NCBI GenBank assembly: GCA_910579755.1
Contig: CAJTVB010000026.1
Coordinates: forward strand, 16,739 to 49,091
Origin: an uncultured Acetatifactor sp.
Lineage (GTDB): Bacteria > Bacillota > Clostridia > Lachnospirales > Lachnospiraceae
Reading direction: 5' to 3'
Length of the DNA: 32,353 bases
Part shown: positions 1-7,899 of the stretch, one piece after another
How the letters are laid out: each line of letters begins with the position of its first letter
Position numbering within the stretch: the stretch's first letter is position 1
Notes under the pieces: generated by a model
What the model saw: only the letters and a program-made list of their open reading frames with translations
The model's database searches: none
What the model was told of the DNA's origin: nothing
Position numbers and translations under genes: made by a program

Positions 1-196
1 AAGGAGGCCTTATCCACCAATTGGTCCAGCTTTTCGCGGCTGAGAAAAGGAGCCAGCCCCGTGACCTGAGAGAGGTCGCCGTCGAAGGAGGCCTTATCCA
101 CCAATTGGTCCAGCTTTTCGCGGCTGAGAAAAGGAGCCAGCATCTTAATCTGGGAGAAATCACCGTCAAAGGAGGCCTTATCTGCCAGCTGGTCTA
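1..196 (-). repeat. 84-bp coding tandem repeat in the XRE gene
   Basis: Units begin with AAGGAGGCC (plus strand) at about 1, 85 and 169, a period of exactly 84 nt (28 codons). Bases 1-57 and 85-141 are identical, while the third unit has diverged. The array continues off the left edge. Near identity at the DNA level suggests recent unit duplication. Confidence 0.9.
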
Positions 197-614
197 TCAC
201 ATCCCTGTCCAAGAATGGAGCCAGTTGAATAAGATCGTTCAGATGAATGGTCTGCTGTGTGTGGAGATGCTCCTGGACATAGATTCCCGCTTCTTTAGGA
301 GGAATCAGGGGAATGATCTGGCCCAGGTCCTCCAGATCAATTGGGGCAGTGGTCTTGTTTTCCCTCTTATCTATTACCTTTTGCACTTTTTTTGCCATAC
401 TCTGGTCTAACAATTCTTCCAGACCGATATTTAATATGGTACAAAGCTGTTTCAGCTTTGATATATCCGGCATGGAATTGGCGCGTTCCCAATTAGAAAC
501 TGCCTGATAACTGACCTCCATGGCGTCGGCCAGCTGCATCTGAGTCATGTTTTGGGCGATCCTTGCGGAGCGGATTTTCTGGGCTACATAGTCTGTGCTG
601 AATGTTTGATCCAT
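1..614 (-). CDS. XRE-family regulator with C-terminal 28-residue repeats (3' end outside window)
   Basis: This is the reverse-strand reading frame from ATG at 614 and is still open at base 1, so the C terminus is missing. Residues about 8-65 form a Cro/C1-type helix-turn-helix, with the hallmark MTQMQLADAMEVSYQAVSNW followed by a recognition and dimer segment. After a Lys-rich linker the protein becomes tandem 28-residue units. Each contains LAPFL, a Leu/Asp-rich helix ending DKASFDGD, and SQ; at least two full units and part of a third are visible. The start is supported by GAAAGGACA about 8 nt upstream. The HTH implies DNA binding. The repeat tail looks like an all-helical protein- or ligand-binding scaffold, but its partner is unknown. 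The gene is divergent from purB with 171 bp between them. Confident for the HTH, speculative for the tail. Confidence 0.85.
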   Translation of the reverse strand, partial: MDQTFSTDYVAQKIRSARIAQNMTQMQLADAMEVSYQAVSNWERANSMPDISKLKQLCTILNIGLEELLDQSMAKKVQKVIDKRENKTTAPIDLEDLGQIIPLIPPKEAGIYVQEHLHTQQTIHLNDLIQLAPFLDRDVIDQLADKASFDGDFSQIKMLAPFLSREKLDQLVDKASFDGDLSQVTGLAPFLSREKLDQLVDKAS

Positions 615-640
615 TTTTCAATGTCCTTTCTGATAATGTT

Positions 641-665
641 TTGTCATGACAAGGTAAGTATAGCA
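641..665 (-). promoter_or_regulatory. XRE promoter (extended -10) with palindromic operator candidate
   Basis: On the minus strand TGCTATACT (665-657) is an extended -10 element; no good -35 is seen. Just downstream, between promoter and ribosome binding site, lies the perfect 12-bp palindrome TTGTCATGACAA (641-652). A palindrome there, in front of an XRE repressor gene, is a plausible autoregulatory operator. Binding is inferred. Confidence 0.5.
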
Positions 666-708
666 GATTTTGGTTAAACAGGGAATCAAGTGATGCTTGA
701 GCCGCCTG

Positions 709-737
709 TTGACTTCTTTCTGCGGGTAGGCTATAAT
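709..737 (+). promoter_or_regulatory. purB promoter
   Basis: TTGACT (709-714), a 17-bp spacer and TATAAT (732-737) form a near-consensus sigma-A promoter about 50 bp before the purB start. No purine riboswitch or PurR-like box was recognised between promoter and gene. Confidence 0.8.
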
Positions 738-785
738 ACGCAATGGAAAACATGTGGCTGAATGGACTGAAAGAGGAGGAGCACA

Positions 786-2237
786 ATGAGTACGGACAGA
801 TATCAGAGCCCGCTGTCGGAGCGTTACGCCAGCAGGGAAATGCAGTATATTTTTTCTCCGGACATGAAATTCCGCACCTGGAGGAAGCTTTGGATCGCCC
901 TGGCGGAGACGGAAAAGGAATTAGGGCTTTCTCAGAACGGCAAGCCGGTTATCACCGACGAGCAAATTGAGGAACTGAAGGCCCATGCTGAGGATATTAA
1001 TTATGATGTGGCAAAGGCCAGGGAAAAGGAAGTACGTCATGATGTGATGAGCCATGTGTATGCCTATGGACAGCAGTGTCCTAAGGCGGCGGGGATTATC
1101 CATCTGGGAGCAACCTCCTGCTATGTGGGGGATAATACGGATATTATTATCATGACGCAGGCGCTGAGGCTGGTGAAAAAGAAATTAATCAATGTGATGG
1201 CGGCTCTTGCAGATTTTGCGGAAAAGTATAAGAATCAACCCACGCTTGCTTTTACTCATTTTCAGCCGGCACAGCCTACTACGGTGGGAAAGCGTGCCAC
1301 TCTGTGGATTCAGGAGTTCTGCCTGGATCTGGAAGATCTGGAGCATGTGCTGGGGAAAATGAAGCTTTTGGGCTCCAAGGGAACCACAGGAACCCAGGCA
1401 TCCTTTCTGGAGCTTTTTGACGGGGATCAGGAGACAATTGACAGGATTGATCCCATGATTGCGGAAAAGATGGGATTTCAGGAATGCTACCCTGTGTCCG
1501 GGCAGACTTATTCCCGTAAGGTGGATACCCGGGTGGCAAATGTGCTGGCAGGAATTGCAGCCTCCGCTCACAAAATGAGCAATGATATCCGTCTGCTGCA
1601 GCATCTGAAGGAGGTGGAGGAGCCCTTTGAGAAGAACCAGATCGGATCCTCGGCCATGGCCTATAAGAGAAATCCCATGAGAAGCGAGAGGATTGCGTCT
1701 CTCTCCAGATATGTGATGATCGATGCTCTGAATCCGGCAATCACCTCGGCTACCCAGTGGTTTGAGAGAACACTGGACGATTCTGCCAACAAGCGCCTTT
1801 CCATTCCGGAGGGCTTCCTGGCGGTGGACGGAATTCTGGATTTGTGTCTTAATGTGGTGGACGGGCTGGTGGTATATCCCAAGGTGATAGAAAAGCATCT
1901 GAGGAGTGAGCTGCCTTTTATGGCTACGGAAAATATTATGATGGATGCGGTGAAGAACGGCGGAAACCGTCAGGAGCTCCATGAGCGTATTCGGGAGCTT
2001 TCTATGGAAGCGGGGCGGAATGTGAAGGAAGAGGGCAGAGATAATAATCTGCTGGAGCTGATTGCGACGGATCCGGCATTCAACATGACTCTGGAGGATT
2101 TGCAGAGGACCATGGATCCTGCAGGATATGTGGGACGCGCCAGAGAACAGGTGGATGCATTCCTGGCCGGTGTGGTCAGGCCGTTACTGGAAGAGAACAA
2201 AGAATTACTGGGTATGCAGGCGGAGATTATGGTGTAA
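786..2237 (+). CDS. purB: Adenylosuccinate lyase
   Basis: Cytosolic lyase/fumarase-superfamily enzyme. It releases fumarate from SAICAR and from adenylosuccinate, serving both IMP synthesis and the AMP branch. The 483-residue protein carries the superfamily signature GSSAMAYKRNP (residues 287-297), whose serine-bearing mobile loop is catalytic in the family. It also has THFQPAQP (157-164), with His158 as the likely second catalytic residue. The length (~480) and the long C-terminal helical domain match the type shared by Clostridia and animals better than the shorter B. subtilis type. The start follows AGAGGAGGAG at good spacing. It is first in a probable operon with the PurF-like gene (48 nt gap) and the acyltransferase. 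Identification is secure. Confidence 0.97.
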   Translation: MSTDRYQSPLSERYASREMQYIFSPDMKFRTWRKLWIALAETEKELGLSQNGKPVITDEQIEELKAHAEDINYDVAKAREKEVRHDVMSHVYAYGQQCPKAAGIIHLGATSCYVGDNTDIIIMTQALRLVKKKLINVMAALADFAEKYKNQPTLAFTHFQPAQPTTVGKRATLWIQEFCLDLEDLEHVLGKMKLLGSKGTTGTQASFLELFDGDQETIDRIDPMIAEKMGFQECYPVSGQTYSRKVDTRVANVLAGIAASAHKMSNDIRLLQHLKEVEEPFEKNQIGSSAMAYKRNPMRSERIASLSRYVMIDALNPAITSATQWFERTLDDSANKRLSIPEGFLAVDGILDLCLNVVDGLVVYPKVIEKHLRSELPFMATENIMMDAVKNGGNRQELHERIRELSMEAGRNVKEEGRDNNLLELIATDPAFNMTLEDLQRTMDPAGYVGRAREQVDAFLAGVVRPLLEENKELLGMQAEIMV

Positions 2238-2285
2238 GTCTCTGCTGCTTTCTTTTACGTGATGTGAGACAGGAGGAAATCAGGC

Positions 2286-3692
2286 ATGGGCGGTTTTTTT
2301 GGAGTGGCGGCAAAGGAGAGTTGTGTTTTTGATCTTTTTTTTGGAACAGATTATCACTCTCATCTGGGAACCAGACGGGCGGGAATGGCAGTTTACGACA
2401 GGGAAAAGGGTTATGACAGGGCAATCCATAATATTGAGAATGCGCCTTTTCGGACAAAATTTGATAAAGATATCAACAGTATGAGCGGAACGATGGGAAT
2501 CGGCTGTATTTCGGATTATGAACCGCAGCCTCTGATCGTGCGTTCTCATCATGGCACCTACGCCATTGCCACTGTGGGAAAGATTAACAATATGGAAGCG
2601 CTGACAAAGGAATTATTTTCAAAGGGATTGTCTCATTTCCTGGAGATGAGCGGCGGGGATATCAATGCCACGGAGCTGGTGGCTTCCATCGTAAATCAGA
2701 AGGATAACCTGGTGGAAGGAATTCAATATGCCCAGGAGATCATAGAGGGTTCTATGACCATACTGATCATGACACCCAAGGGCCTCTATGCAGCAAGAGA
2801 TCGTCTGGGCAGAACCCCGGTGTCCGTGGGACGGAAGGACGGGGCATGCTGCGTTTCTTTTGAGAGCTTTGCGTATCTGAATCTGGGATATAAGGCAGAC
2901 AGAGAGCTGGGACCCGGAGAAGTGGCCGTGGTGACGCCGGAAGGGGTTCATACACTGGTGCAGCCCGGCAAAAAGATGAAGATATGCACCTTCCTGTGGG
3001 TGTACTATGGATATCCTTCTTCTTCCTATGAGGGAATCAGTGTGGAGCAGATGCGGTATAACTGCGGCGCCCGCCTGGCGGAAAGAGACCATGTACAGCC
3101 GGATATTGTGGCAGGGGTGCCGGATTCAGGAACGGCACACGCCATCGGGTATGCCAACAGGTCAGGGGTTCCTTTTTCCAGACCCTTTATCAAATATACG
3201 CCCACCTGGCCCAGGTCCTTTATGCCCACGATTCAAACCAAGCGTAATCTGATTGCAAAGATGAAGCTGATTCCCGTGCAGGAGCTGATTGAGAACAGGA
3301 GTCTGCTGCTGATCGATGATTCCATAGTCCGGGGAACACAGCTGCGGGAGACCACAGAGTTTCTGTATCAGAGCGGAGCCCGGGAGGTGCATGTCCGTCC
3401 GGCCTGTCCGCCCCTGCTTTATGGCTGCAAATATCTGAATTTTTCCCGTTCCTCCTCGGAGATGGATCTGATTGCCAGAAGGATTCTGAAAGAAATGGAG
3501 CAAGAGGGGAGACAGATCGATCTGAAGCTGTATGTGGATCCTGATACGCCGGAATATGCCGAAATGCTGGACCGCATAGGAAAACAGCTGAATTTCACCA
3601 CCCTGCGCTATCATAGACTGGACGATCTGATCGCTTCCGTGGGAATCGACAGTGAAAAGCTGTGTACATACTGTTGGGATGGAAGGGAATAA
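2286..3692 (+). CDS. PurF-like amidophosphoribosyltransferase paralogue lacking the catalytic Cys
   Basis: A 468-residue protein with the PurF layout: N-terminal Ntn-glutaminase-like fold (about 1-230), then a type I phosphoribosyltransferase domain with the PRPP loop LLIDDSIVRGTQ (341-352). Classical PurF begins Met-Cys-Gly-Val-Phe-Gly after processing. Here residues 2-6 are GGFFG, so the nucleophilic cysteine is Gly2. The usual RYST and HNGN glutaminase motifs are also absent; the region reads CISDYEPQPL and TVGKINN. In contrast Cys234, Cys381 and Cys460-x2-Cys463 fit the four-cysteine iron-sulfur pattern of Bacillus-type PurF. Inference: it either uses free ammonia or has a regulatory or other PRPP-linked role, and a normal purF probably lies elsewhere. 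The start has AGGAGG upstream. Family is certain, function is not. Confidence 0.85.
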   Translation: MGGFFGVAAKESCVFDLFFGTDYHSHLGTRRAGMAVYDREKGYDRAIHNIENAPFRTKFDKDINSMSGTMGIGCISDYEPQPLIVRSHHGTYAIATVGKINNMEALTKELFSKGLSHFLEMSGGDINATELVASIVNQKDNLVEGIQYAQEIIEGSMTILIMTPKGLYAARDRLGRTPVSVGRKDGACCVSFESFAYLNLGYKADRELGPGEVAVVTPEGVHTLVQPGKKMKICTFLWVYYGYPSSSYEGISVEQMRYNCGARLAERDHVQPDIVAGVPDSGTAHAIGYANRSGVPFSRPFIKYTPTWPRSFMPTIQTKRNLIAKMKLIPVQELIENRSLLLIDDSIVRGTQLRETTEFLYQSGAREVHVRPACPPLLYGCKYLNFSRSSSEMDLIARRILKEMEQEGRQIDLKLYVDPDTPEYAEMLDRIGKQLNFTTLRYHRLDDLIASVGIDSEKLCTYCWDGRE

Positions 3693-3696
3693 ATAG

Positions 3697-4407
3697 ATGC
3701 TGAGAATATGTTACGTGGTGTTGGTATCGCTGCCCTTTGTGATTTATTACATCTGTAAGATTCATTATATTGAAAGGCATGGGGTGGGATATATGGAGGA
3801 AAAGCGTTATAAAATAGCCCGCAGATGTATTGCGATCATGATGCATAATGGCAGGATAAAAACGGAGAGCCATGGCCAGGAGCTGTTGCCAAGAGAGGGC
3901 GGCTATGTGATGTTTTCCAACCATCAGGGAAAATACGACACCTTGGGAATCATGGCTTCCCATCCCAGACCCTGCACCATTGTTATGGATTCCAAGCGCT
4001 CTCACCTTCCGCTGGTAGATTCCTTTATTGACCTTGTGAAAGGCAGCCGGCTGGACAAAACAGATATGAAGAGCCAGATGAAGACGATCCAGAAGATCGC
4101 GGGAGAGGTGAGAGCGGGAAGAAAATATATTGTTTTTCCAGAGGGCGGATATGAGCATAATAAAAATACACTGCAGGAGTTTCATCCGGGCTCCTTTAAG
4201 TGTGCCGTCAAAGCAAAGGCACCTATTGTGCCCGTGGCCATTATTGATTCTTACAAGCCCTTTGGAATCAATTCTCTGGCCAGGGTAAAGACACAGGTTC
4301 ATTTTCTGAAGCCCATCCTGTTTGAAGAATATGCGGATATGTCTACCTGGGAGATTGCGGAGCTGGTAAAGGGAAGGATCGCGGCAGTGGTGACCGGGGT
4401 CAGCTGA
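3697..4407 (+). CDS. 1-acyl-sn-glycerol-3-phosphate acyltransferase (PlsC-like)
   Basis: A 236-residue membrane-associated acyltransferase. The N-terminal ~20 residues are a hydrophobic anchor. Residues 75-81 (NHQGKYD) give the catalytic HX4D motif with His76 and Asp81. FPEGG (147-151) corresponds to the substrate-binding EGTR block, with Gly replacing Thr and no Arg following. APIVPVAI (175-182) is the conserved block 4. The family transfers an acyl chain to lysophosphatidic acid in phospholipid synthesis; the exact acceptor here is not certain because of the changed EGTR block. It starts 4 nt after the PurF-like stop, using GGAAGG inside the end of that gene, so translation is probably coupled. 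Its stop overlaps the convergent AraC stop. Confidence 0.88.
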   Translation: MLRICYVVLVSLPFVIYYICKIHYIERHGVGYMEEKRYKIARRCIAIMMHNGRIKTESHGQELLPREGGYVMFSNHQGKYDTLGIMASHPRPCTIVMDSKRSHLPLVDSFIDLVKGSRLDKTDMKSQMKTIQKIAGEVRAGRKYIVFPEGGYEHNKNTLQEFHPGSFKCAVKAKAPIVPVAIIDSYKPFGINSLARVKTQVHFLKPILFEEYADMSTWEIAELVKGRIAAVVTGVS

Positions 4408-5257
4408 CGCTGAGACCTGCATATTTTTTAGGGGACATGCCCACGGTTTTGGTAAAGGCCTTGAAAAAGCTGCTGTAATCTCCGAAGCCGCTTTTTTCAA
4501 AGGCTTCGCCCACAGAGGCTCCCATGCTCAGATGAGCCTTGGCAATGCTGATGCGGCGGGCGGTTATGTATTTATTGATAGTGGTGCCGGTGGCCTGCTT
4601 GAAAATACGGCATATGTAGGATCCGCTCAGGTAAAAGTGCTGTGAAAGCTGTTCCACAGTGATGGATTGTCCGATATTCTGGTTGATATAAAGCAGAATA
4701 TCCTCTGCCTGATGATCATATTTTAAGGTATCAGCGGGGTTGTCTGCCGCGTTGGAATTTGACAGCAGGTTGATCATAACCATCAGTTCCATAAATGCAG
4801 TCTGCTCCAGAATATCCTGAGCGTAGCCTTTGGCGGAAGTGATTTTATTTATAAAAAAGCGAAAACGCTTCTGCTGGCCGGCATTCAGGGATATTTTGTG
4901 CTGAAAATGGTCGCCGCGGGCAGAAAAGCAGTAATCCAGATCCGTGCAGGCTGTGGAGAGCTTTTTTACATATTCGGGATGGATGGAAAGCACAATGCGT
5001 TCGTGGACACTGTTATCGATCTGAGTCAGCTTGTGGCTTTCATATTGATTGATGATGAACAGATCTCCGGGAGCGATGGAATAAAAACGATTATCGATTA
5101 AAAATTGCTTTCCTCCGGAAATGGAGTAGTATAGCTCATAGCAGTCATGGATATGCATATCCATGGCTTTTTCTTCTTTATACAAATGTGCGATGGAAAA
5201 GGTTCTGGTTCTGGCACAGTTCTCGATAGCTATCCTGCAAGAGGTCACTTCTTCCAT
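4400..5257 (-). CDS. AraC-family regulator, probably of the uronate operon
   Basis: A 285-residue regulator. Residues about 30-100 form a cupin-like sugar-sensing domain (HIHDCYELYYSISG, then PGDLFIIN). Residues about 185-283 hold two AraC-type helix-turn-helices, with typical landmarks SGSYICRIFKQATG and GFGDYSSFFKAFTKTVGMSP. It is divergent from kduI with a 210-bp shared control region, which is the usual arrangement for a pathway-specific regulator. Control of the kdu-kdg operon in response to a uronate intermediate is therefore likely but inferred. GGAGG lies about 13 nt before the ATG, a long spacing, so the start is a little uncertain. Its last codon and stop overlap the plsC-like stop by 8 bp. 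Confidence 0.9.
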   Translation of the reverse strand: MEEVTSCRIAIENCARTRTFSIAHLYKEEKAMDMHIHDCYELYYSISGGKQFLIDNRFYSIAPGDLFIINQYESHKLTQIDNSVHERIVLSIHPEYVKKLSTACTDLDYCFSARGDHFQHKISLNAGQQKRFRFFINKITSAKGYAQDILEQTAFMELMVMINLLSNSNAADNPADTLKYDHQAEDILLYINQNIGQSITVEQLSQHFYLSGSYICRIFKQATGTTINKYITARRISIAKAHLSMGASVGEAFEKSGFGDYSSFFKAFTKTVGMSPKKYAGLSVS

Positions 5258-5309
5258 ATCTCTTTCGTATCCTCCAGATAAAAAGTCTGAATATAAAGCC
5301 GTTATTTAC

Positions 5310-5338
5310 AGTATAATCAAAAAGTTCAGGATATGCAA
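5310..5338 (-). promoter_or_regulatory. AraC gene promoter (divergent)
   Basis: Read on the minus strand, TTGCAT (5338-5333), a 17-bp spacer and TATACT (5315-5310) form a good sigma-A promoter about 50 bp from the AraC start. Confidence 0.65.
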
Positions 5339-5358
5339 GATTTAGAGATATATTTGAA

Positions 5359-5387
5359 TAGACATGGAGTATTTTTTTTATTATACT
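5359..5387 (+). promoter_or_regulatory. kdu-kdg operon promoter
   Basis: TAGACA (5359-5364), a 17-bp spacer and TATACT (5382-5387) match sigma-A well. Its -35 box is only 20 bp from the divergent AraC -35 box, so a regulator bound between them could act on both genes. The leader to the GTG start is about 75 nt. Confidence 0.7.
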
Positions 5388-5467
5388 GAAAATGGAAAGT
5401 AAAAATCGTTCATTGTCGGTCCGCCGTAAAGAGCGAGGCCGTGCAATGAGGAAAGAGAGGTGCAGAG

Positions 5468-6328
5468 GTGGAACTTAGAACAGCAGTATCCCCCAGGGAC
5501 GTGAAGCATTATACCACAGAACGGCTGAGGGAAGAATTTTTGATTCAAAATCTTTTTGTGCCGGGTCAGATCAAGCTGGTATACAGCCACATTGACAGGA
5601 TCATCACGGGTGCGGCGGTGCCCCTGCAGCCCATTACCCTGACTGCGGGGGAGGAACTTCGGGCAGAGTATTTCTGTGAGAGACGTGAGCTTGGCGTCAT
5701 CAATATCGGAGGTCCGGGAACCATCACTGTGGATGGAAAGATATATCAGGTGGGCTTCAAAGAGGCTATGTACATCGGTATGGGTTCGAAGGAGATTGTT
5801 TTTGCCAGTGAAGATGAGGCTGTGCCCGCGAAATTTTATCTGAATTCCGCTCCTGCCCACAGAACCTGTCCCACTGTACTGATTAAGCCGGAGGGGACGC
5901 CCGGAGAGGGAGTTGTTATTGTCAAGCCGGAAAACAAGGTGGAGCTGGGCTCCCTGGAGGATGCGAACCATCGGGTGATCTGCAAATATATTCTGCCCGG
6001 ACAGGTGGAGAGCTGTCAGCTGGAAATGGGTATGACAAAGCTGGAGCCCGGCAGTGTCTGGAACACCATGCCCTGTCACACTCACGACAGGCGTATGGAG
6101 GTGTATCTTTATTTCGAGATGCCGGAGGATGCGTTTGTTATGCACTATATGGGTGAGCCTGACGAGACCCGGCATATTGTTATGAGAAACGAAGAGGCTG
6201 TGATCTCTCCCAGCTGGTCCATACATTCAGGCTGCGGCTCCAGGGCCTATACATTTATCTGGGGTATGGTAGGAGAAAATCAGGATTTCGACGATATGGA
6301 CGGTGTTGCTATGAAGGATCTCAGATAG
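5468..6328 (+). CDS. kduI: 5-keto-4-deoxyuronate isomerase
   Basis: Cytosolic zinc cupin isomerase. It turns 4-deoxy-L-threo-5-hexosulose uronate (DKI, the spontaneous product of unsaturated galacturonate or glucuronate) into 2,5-diketo-3-deoxygluconate. The 286-residue length is typical. The metal site is visible as His204-x-His206, Glu211 and His253 (in CHTHDRRMEVY and SIHSGCG), equivalent to the four ligands of E. coli KduI. Translation starts at GTG, preceded by an AGAGAGG-type site. It is the first gene of a five-gene operon that covers every step from DKI to pyruvate plus glyceraldehyde-3-phosphate. Identification is secure. Confidence 0.96.
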   Translation: MELRTAVSPRDVKHYTTERLREEFLIQNLFVPGQIKLVYSHIDRIITGAAVPLQPITLTAGEELRAEYFCERRELGVINIGGPGTITVDGKIYQVGFKEAMYIGMGSKEIVFASEDEAVPAKFYLNSAPAHRTCPTVLIKPEGTPGEGVVIVKPENKVELGSLEDANHRVICKYILPGQVESCQLEMGMTKLEPGSVWNTMPCHTHDRRMEVYLYFEMPEDAFVMHYMGEPDETRHIVMRNEEAVISPSWSIHSGCGSRAYTFIWGMVGENQDFDDMDGVAMKDLR

Positions 6329-6349
6329 GGAGACCGGATGAAAAGAACA

Positions 6350-6365
6350 AGCTGAAAATTCAGCT
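6350..6365 (+). repeat. Small inverted repeat between kduI and kduD
   Basis: AGCTGA (6350-6355), loop AAAT, TCAGCT (6360-6365). The RNA hairpin sits in the 86-nt gap and has no U-tract, so it is more likely an mRNA stability or processing element than a terminator. It could also be chance. Confidence 0.35.
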
Positions 6366-6414
6366 GTGAATAAATAGGAATATGAAAAATATATAGCAAT
6401 AAAGGAGAAGAAAA

Positions 6415-7218
6415 ATGTCACAGTTTACAAATTTTTCACTGGAGGGCAAGGTTGCCCTTGTAACCGGAGCTTCCTATGGCATTGGATTTGCCATTGCCTC
6501 CGCCTATGCGGAAGCCGGCGCCGTTATCTGCTTTAACGATATCAACCAGGAGCTGGTAGATAAGGGGATGGCGGCTTATACGGAAAAGGGCATCAAGGCT
6601 CATGGCTATGTGTGCGACGTAACTGACGAGAAAGCGGTAAATGCGCTGGTGGAGCAGATTGAGAGAGAAGTGGGCGTTATTGATATTTTGGTGAATAATG
6701 CCGGGATTATCAAGAGAATTCCCATGGTGGATATGACGGCGGAGCAGTTCAGGCAGGTAATTGATGTGGATCTGAACGCACCCTTTATTGTGTCCAAGGC
6801 AGTCATTCCCTCTATGATCAAGAAGGGACATGGCAAAATCATTAACATCTGTTCCATGATGTCTGAGCTGGGCAGGGAGACTGTTTCGGCATATGCTTCC
6901 GCCAAGGGAGGACTGAAAATGCTGACCAGAAATATCTGTTCCGAGTATGGCCAATATAATATTCAGTGTAATGGCCTTGGGCCCGGATATATTGAGACTC
7001 CTCAGACCGCGCCTCTGCGGGAGCGTCAGCCGGACGGGAGCAGACATCCTTTTGATCAGTTTATCTGTGCCAAGACACCTGCCAACCGGTGGCTGAAGCC
7101 CGAGGAGCTGACGGGGCCTGCTGTATTCCTGGCTTCCGAGGCCTCCAATGCGGTGAACGGTCATATTCTCTATGTGGACGGCGGTATTCTGGCTTATATT
7201 GGAAAACAGCCGGACTAA
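6415..7218 (+). CDS. kduD: 2-dehydro-3-deoxy-D-gluconate 5-dehydrogenase
   Basis: A 267-residue classical short-chain dehydrogenase. The Rossmann motif TGASYGIG is at 17-24, NNAG at 94-97, and the catalytic set is Ser147, Tyr160 and Lys164 (YASAK). In the pectin/uronate pathway KduD reduces 2,5-diketo-3-deoxygluconate, the KduI product, to 2-keto-3-deoxygluconate (KDG) with NADH. The position directly after kduI supports this over the many other SDR specificities. GGAGAAG precedes the ATG. A closely related alternative name is 2-deoxy-D-gluconate 3-dehydrogenase. Confidence 0.94.
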   Translation: MSQFTNFSLEGKVALVTGASYGIGFAIASAYAEAGAVICFNDINQELVDKGMAAYTEKGIKAHGYVCDVTDEKAVNALVEQIEREVGVIDILVNNAGIIKRIPMVDMTAEQFRQVIDVDLNAPFIVSKAVIPSMIKKGHGKIINICSMMSELGRETVSAYASAKGGLKMLTRNICSEYGQYNIQCNGLGPGYIETPQTAPLRERQPDGSRHPFDQFICAKTPANRWLKPEELTGPAVFLASEASNAVNGHILYVDGGILAYIGKQPD

Positions 7219-7231
7219 GGAGGTAATATTC

Positions 7232-7873
7232 ATGAAGATTGCATTGATCAATGAAAACAGCCAGGCGGCAAAAAACGAGATGATCTGTTCTGTGCTGAAA
7301 CGAGTAGTGGAACCTATGGGGCATGAGGTTTATAATTATGGTATGTGCTCAGCGGAGGACCCCAATCCGCTGACCTATGTACAGAACGGAATCCTGGCGG
7401 CGGTACTTCTGAACTCCGGAGCTGCTGACTATTGCATTACCGGCTGTGGAACCGGTGAAGGGGCCATGCTGGCCTGCAATTCCTTTCCCAAGGTGCTCTG
7501 CGGGCATATCGAGTCCCCCTTGGATGCCTATCTGTTTTCTCAGGTAAACGACGGAAACTGCGTGGCGATTCCTTTTGCCCAGAATTTTGGCTGGGGAGGG
7601 GAGTTGAATCTTCAGTATACATTTGAAAAGCTATTCTGTGCTCCCGGCGGCGGAGGCTATCCGCCGGAAAGAGTAGAGCCGGAGCAGAGAAATAAAAAAA
7701 TTCTGGATAAAGTGAAGGAAGTGACTCATACTGATATGGTGACCATATTGGAAAAGCTGGACAGAGACCTGGTGAAGGGGGCACTGTCCGGGGCAAAATT
7801 CCGGGAGTATTTCTTTGAAAACTGCAAATGCGAAAAAATCGCCGAAGCAGTGAAGAAGGTTCTTGCCGAATGA
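7232..7873 (+). CDS. RpiB/LacAB-family isomerase, DhuI-like
   Basis: A 213-residue member of the ribose-5-phosphate isomerase B / LacAB family. The N-terminal strand MKIALINENS and the glycine-rich GCGTGEG (71-77) are typical of the fold. An aromatic and Gly-rich stretch, QNFGWGGELN, together with a ~60-residue C-terminal helical tail, sets it apart from ordinary RpiB (~150 residues). The size and context match DhuI, described in streptococci as an alternative DKI isomerase that is unrelated in fold to KduI. The ATG at 7232 is chosen because AAGGAGGT, which overlaps the kduD stop, lies just before it; a longer frame from 7172 would run through kduD. The exact substrate is inferred from neighbours. 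Confidence 0.82.
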   Translation: MKIALINENSQAAKNEMICSVLKRVVEPMGHEVYNYGMCSAEDPNPLTYVQNGILAAVLLNSGAADYCITGCGTGEGAMLACNSFPKVLCGHIESPLDAYLFSQVNDGNCVAIPFAQNFGWGGELNLQYTFEKLFCAPGGGGYPPERVEPEQRNKKILDKVKEVTHTDMVTILEKLDRDLVKGALSGAKFREYFFENCKCEKIAEAVKKVLAE

Positions 7874-7899
7874 GAAGAGGCTGACCCGTAGGAGGTATC

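Noticed and set aside
21..410. 129-residue plus-strand open frame with repeats
   Set aside because: It is the antisense shadow of the repeat-bearing XRE gene, which has an HTH, ribosome site and promoter on the minus strand.
493..786. 97-residue minus-strand frame over the purB promoter
   Set aside because: No ribosome site or family motif, and it overlaps the XRE start and the purB control region.
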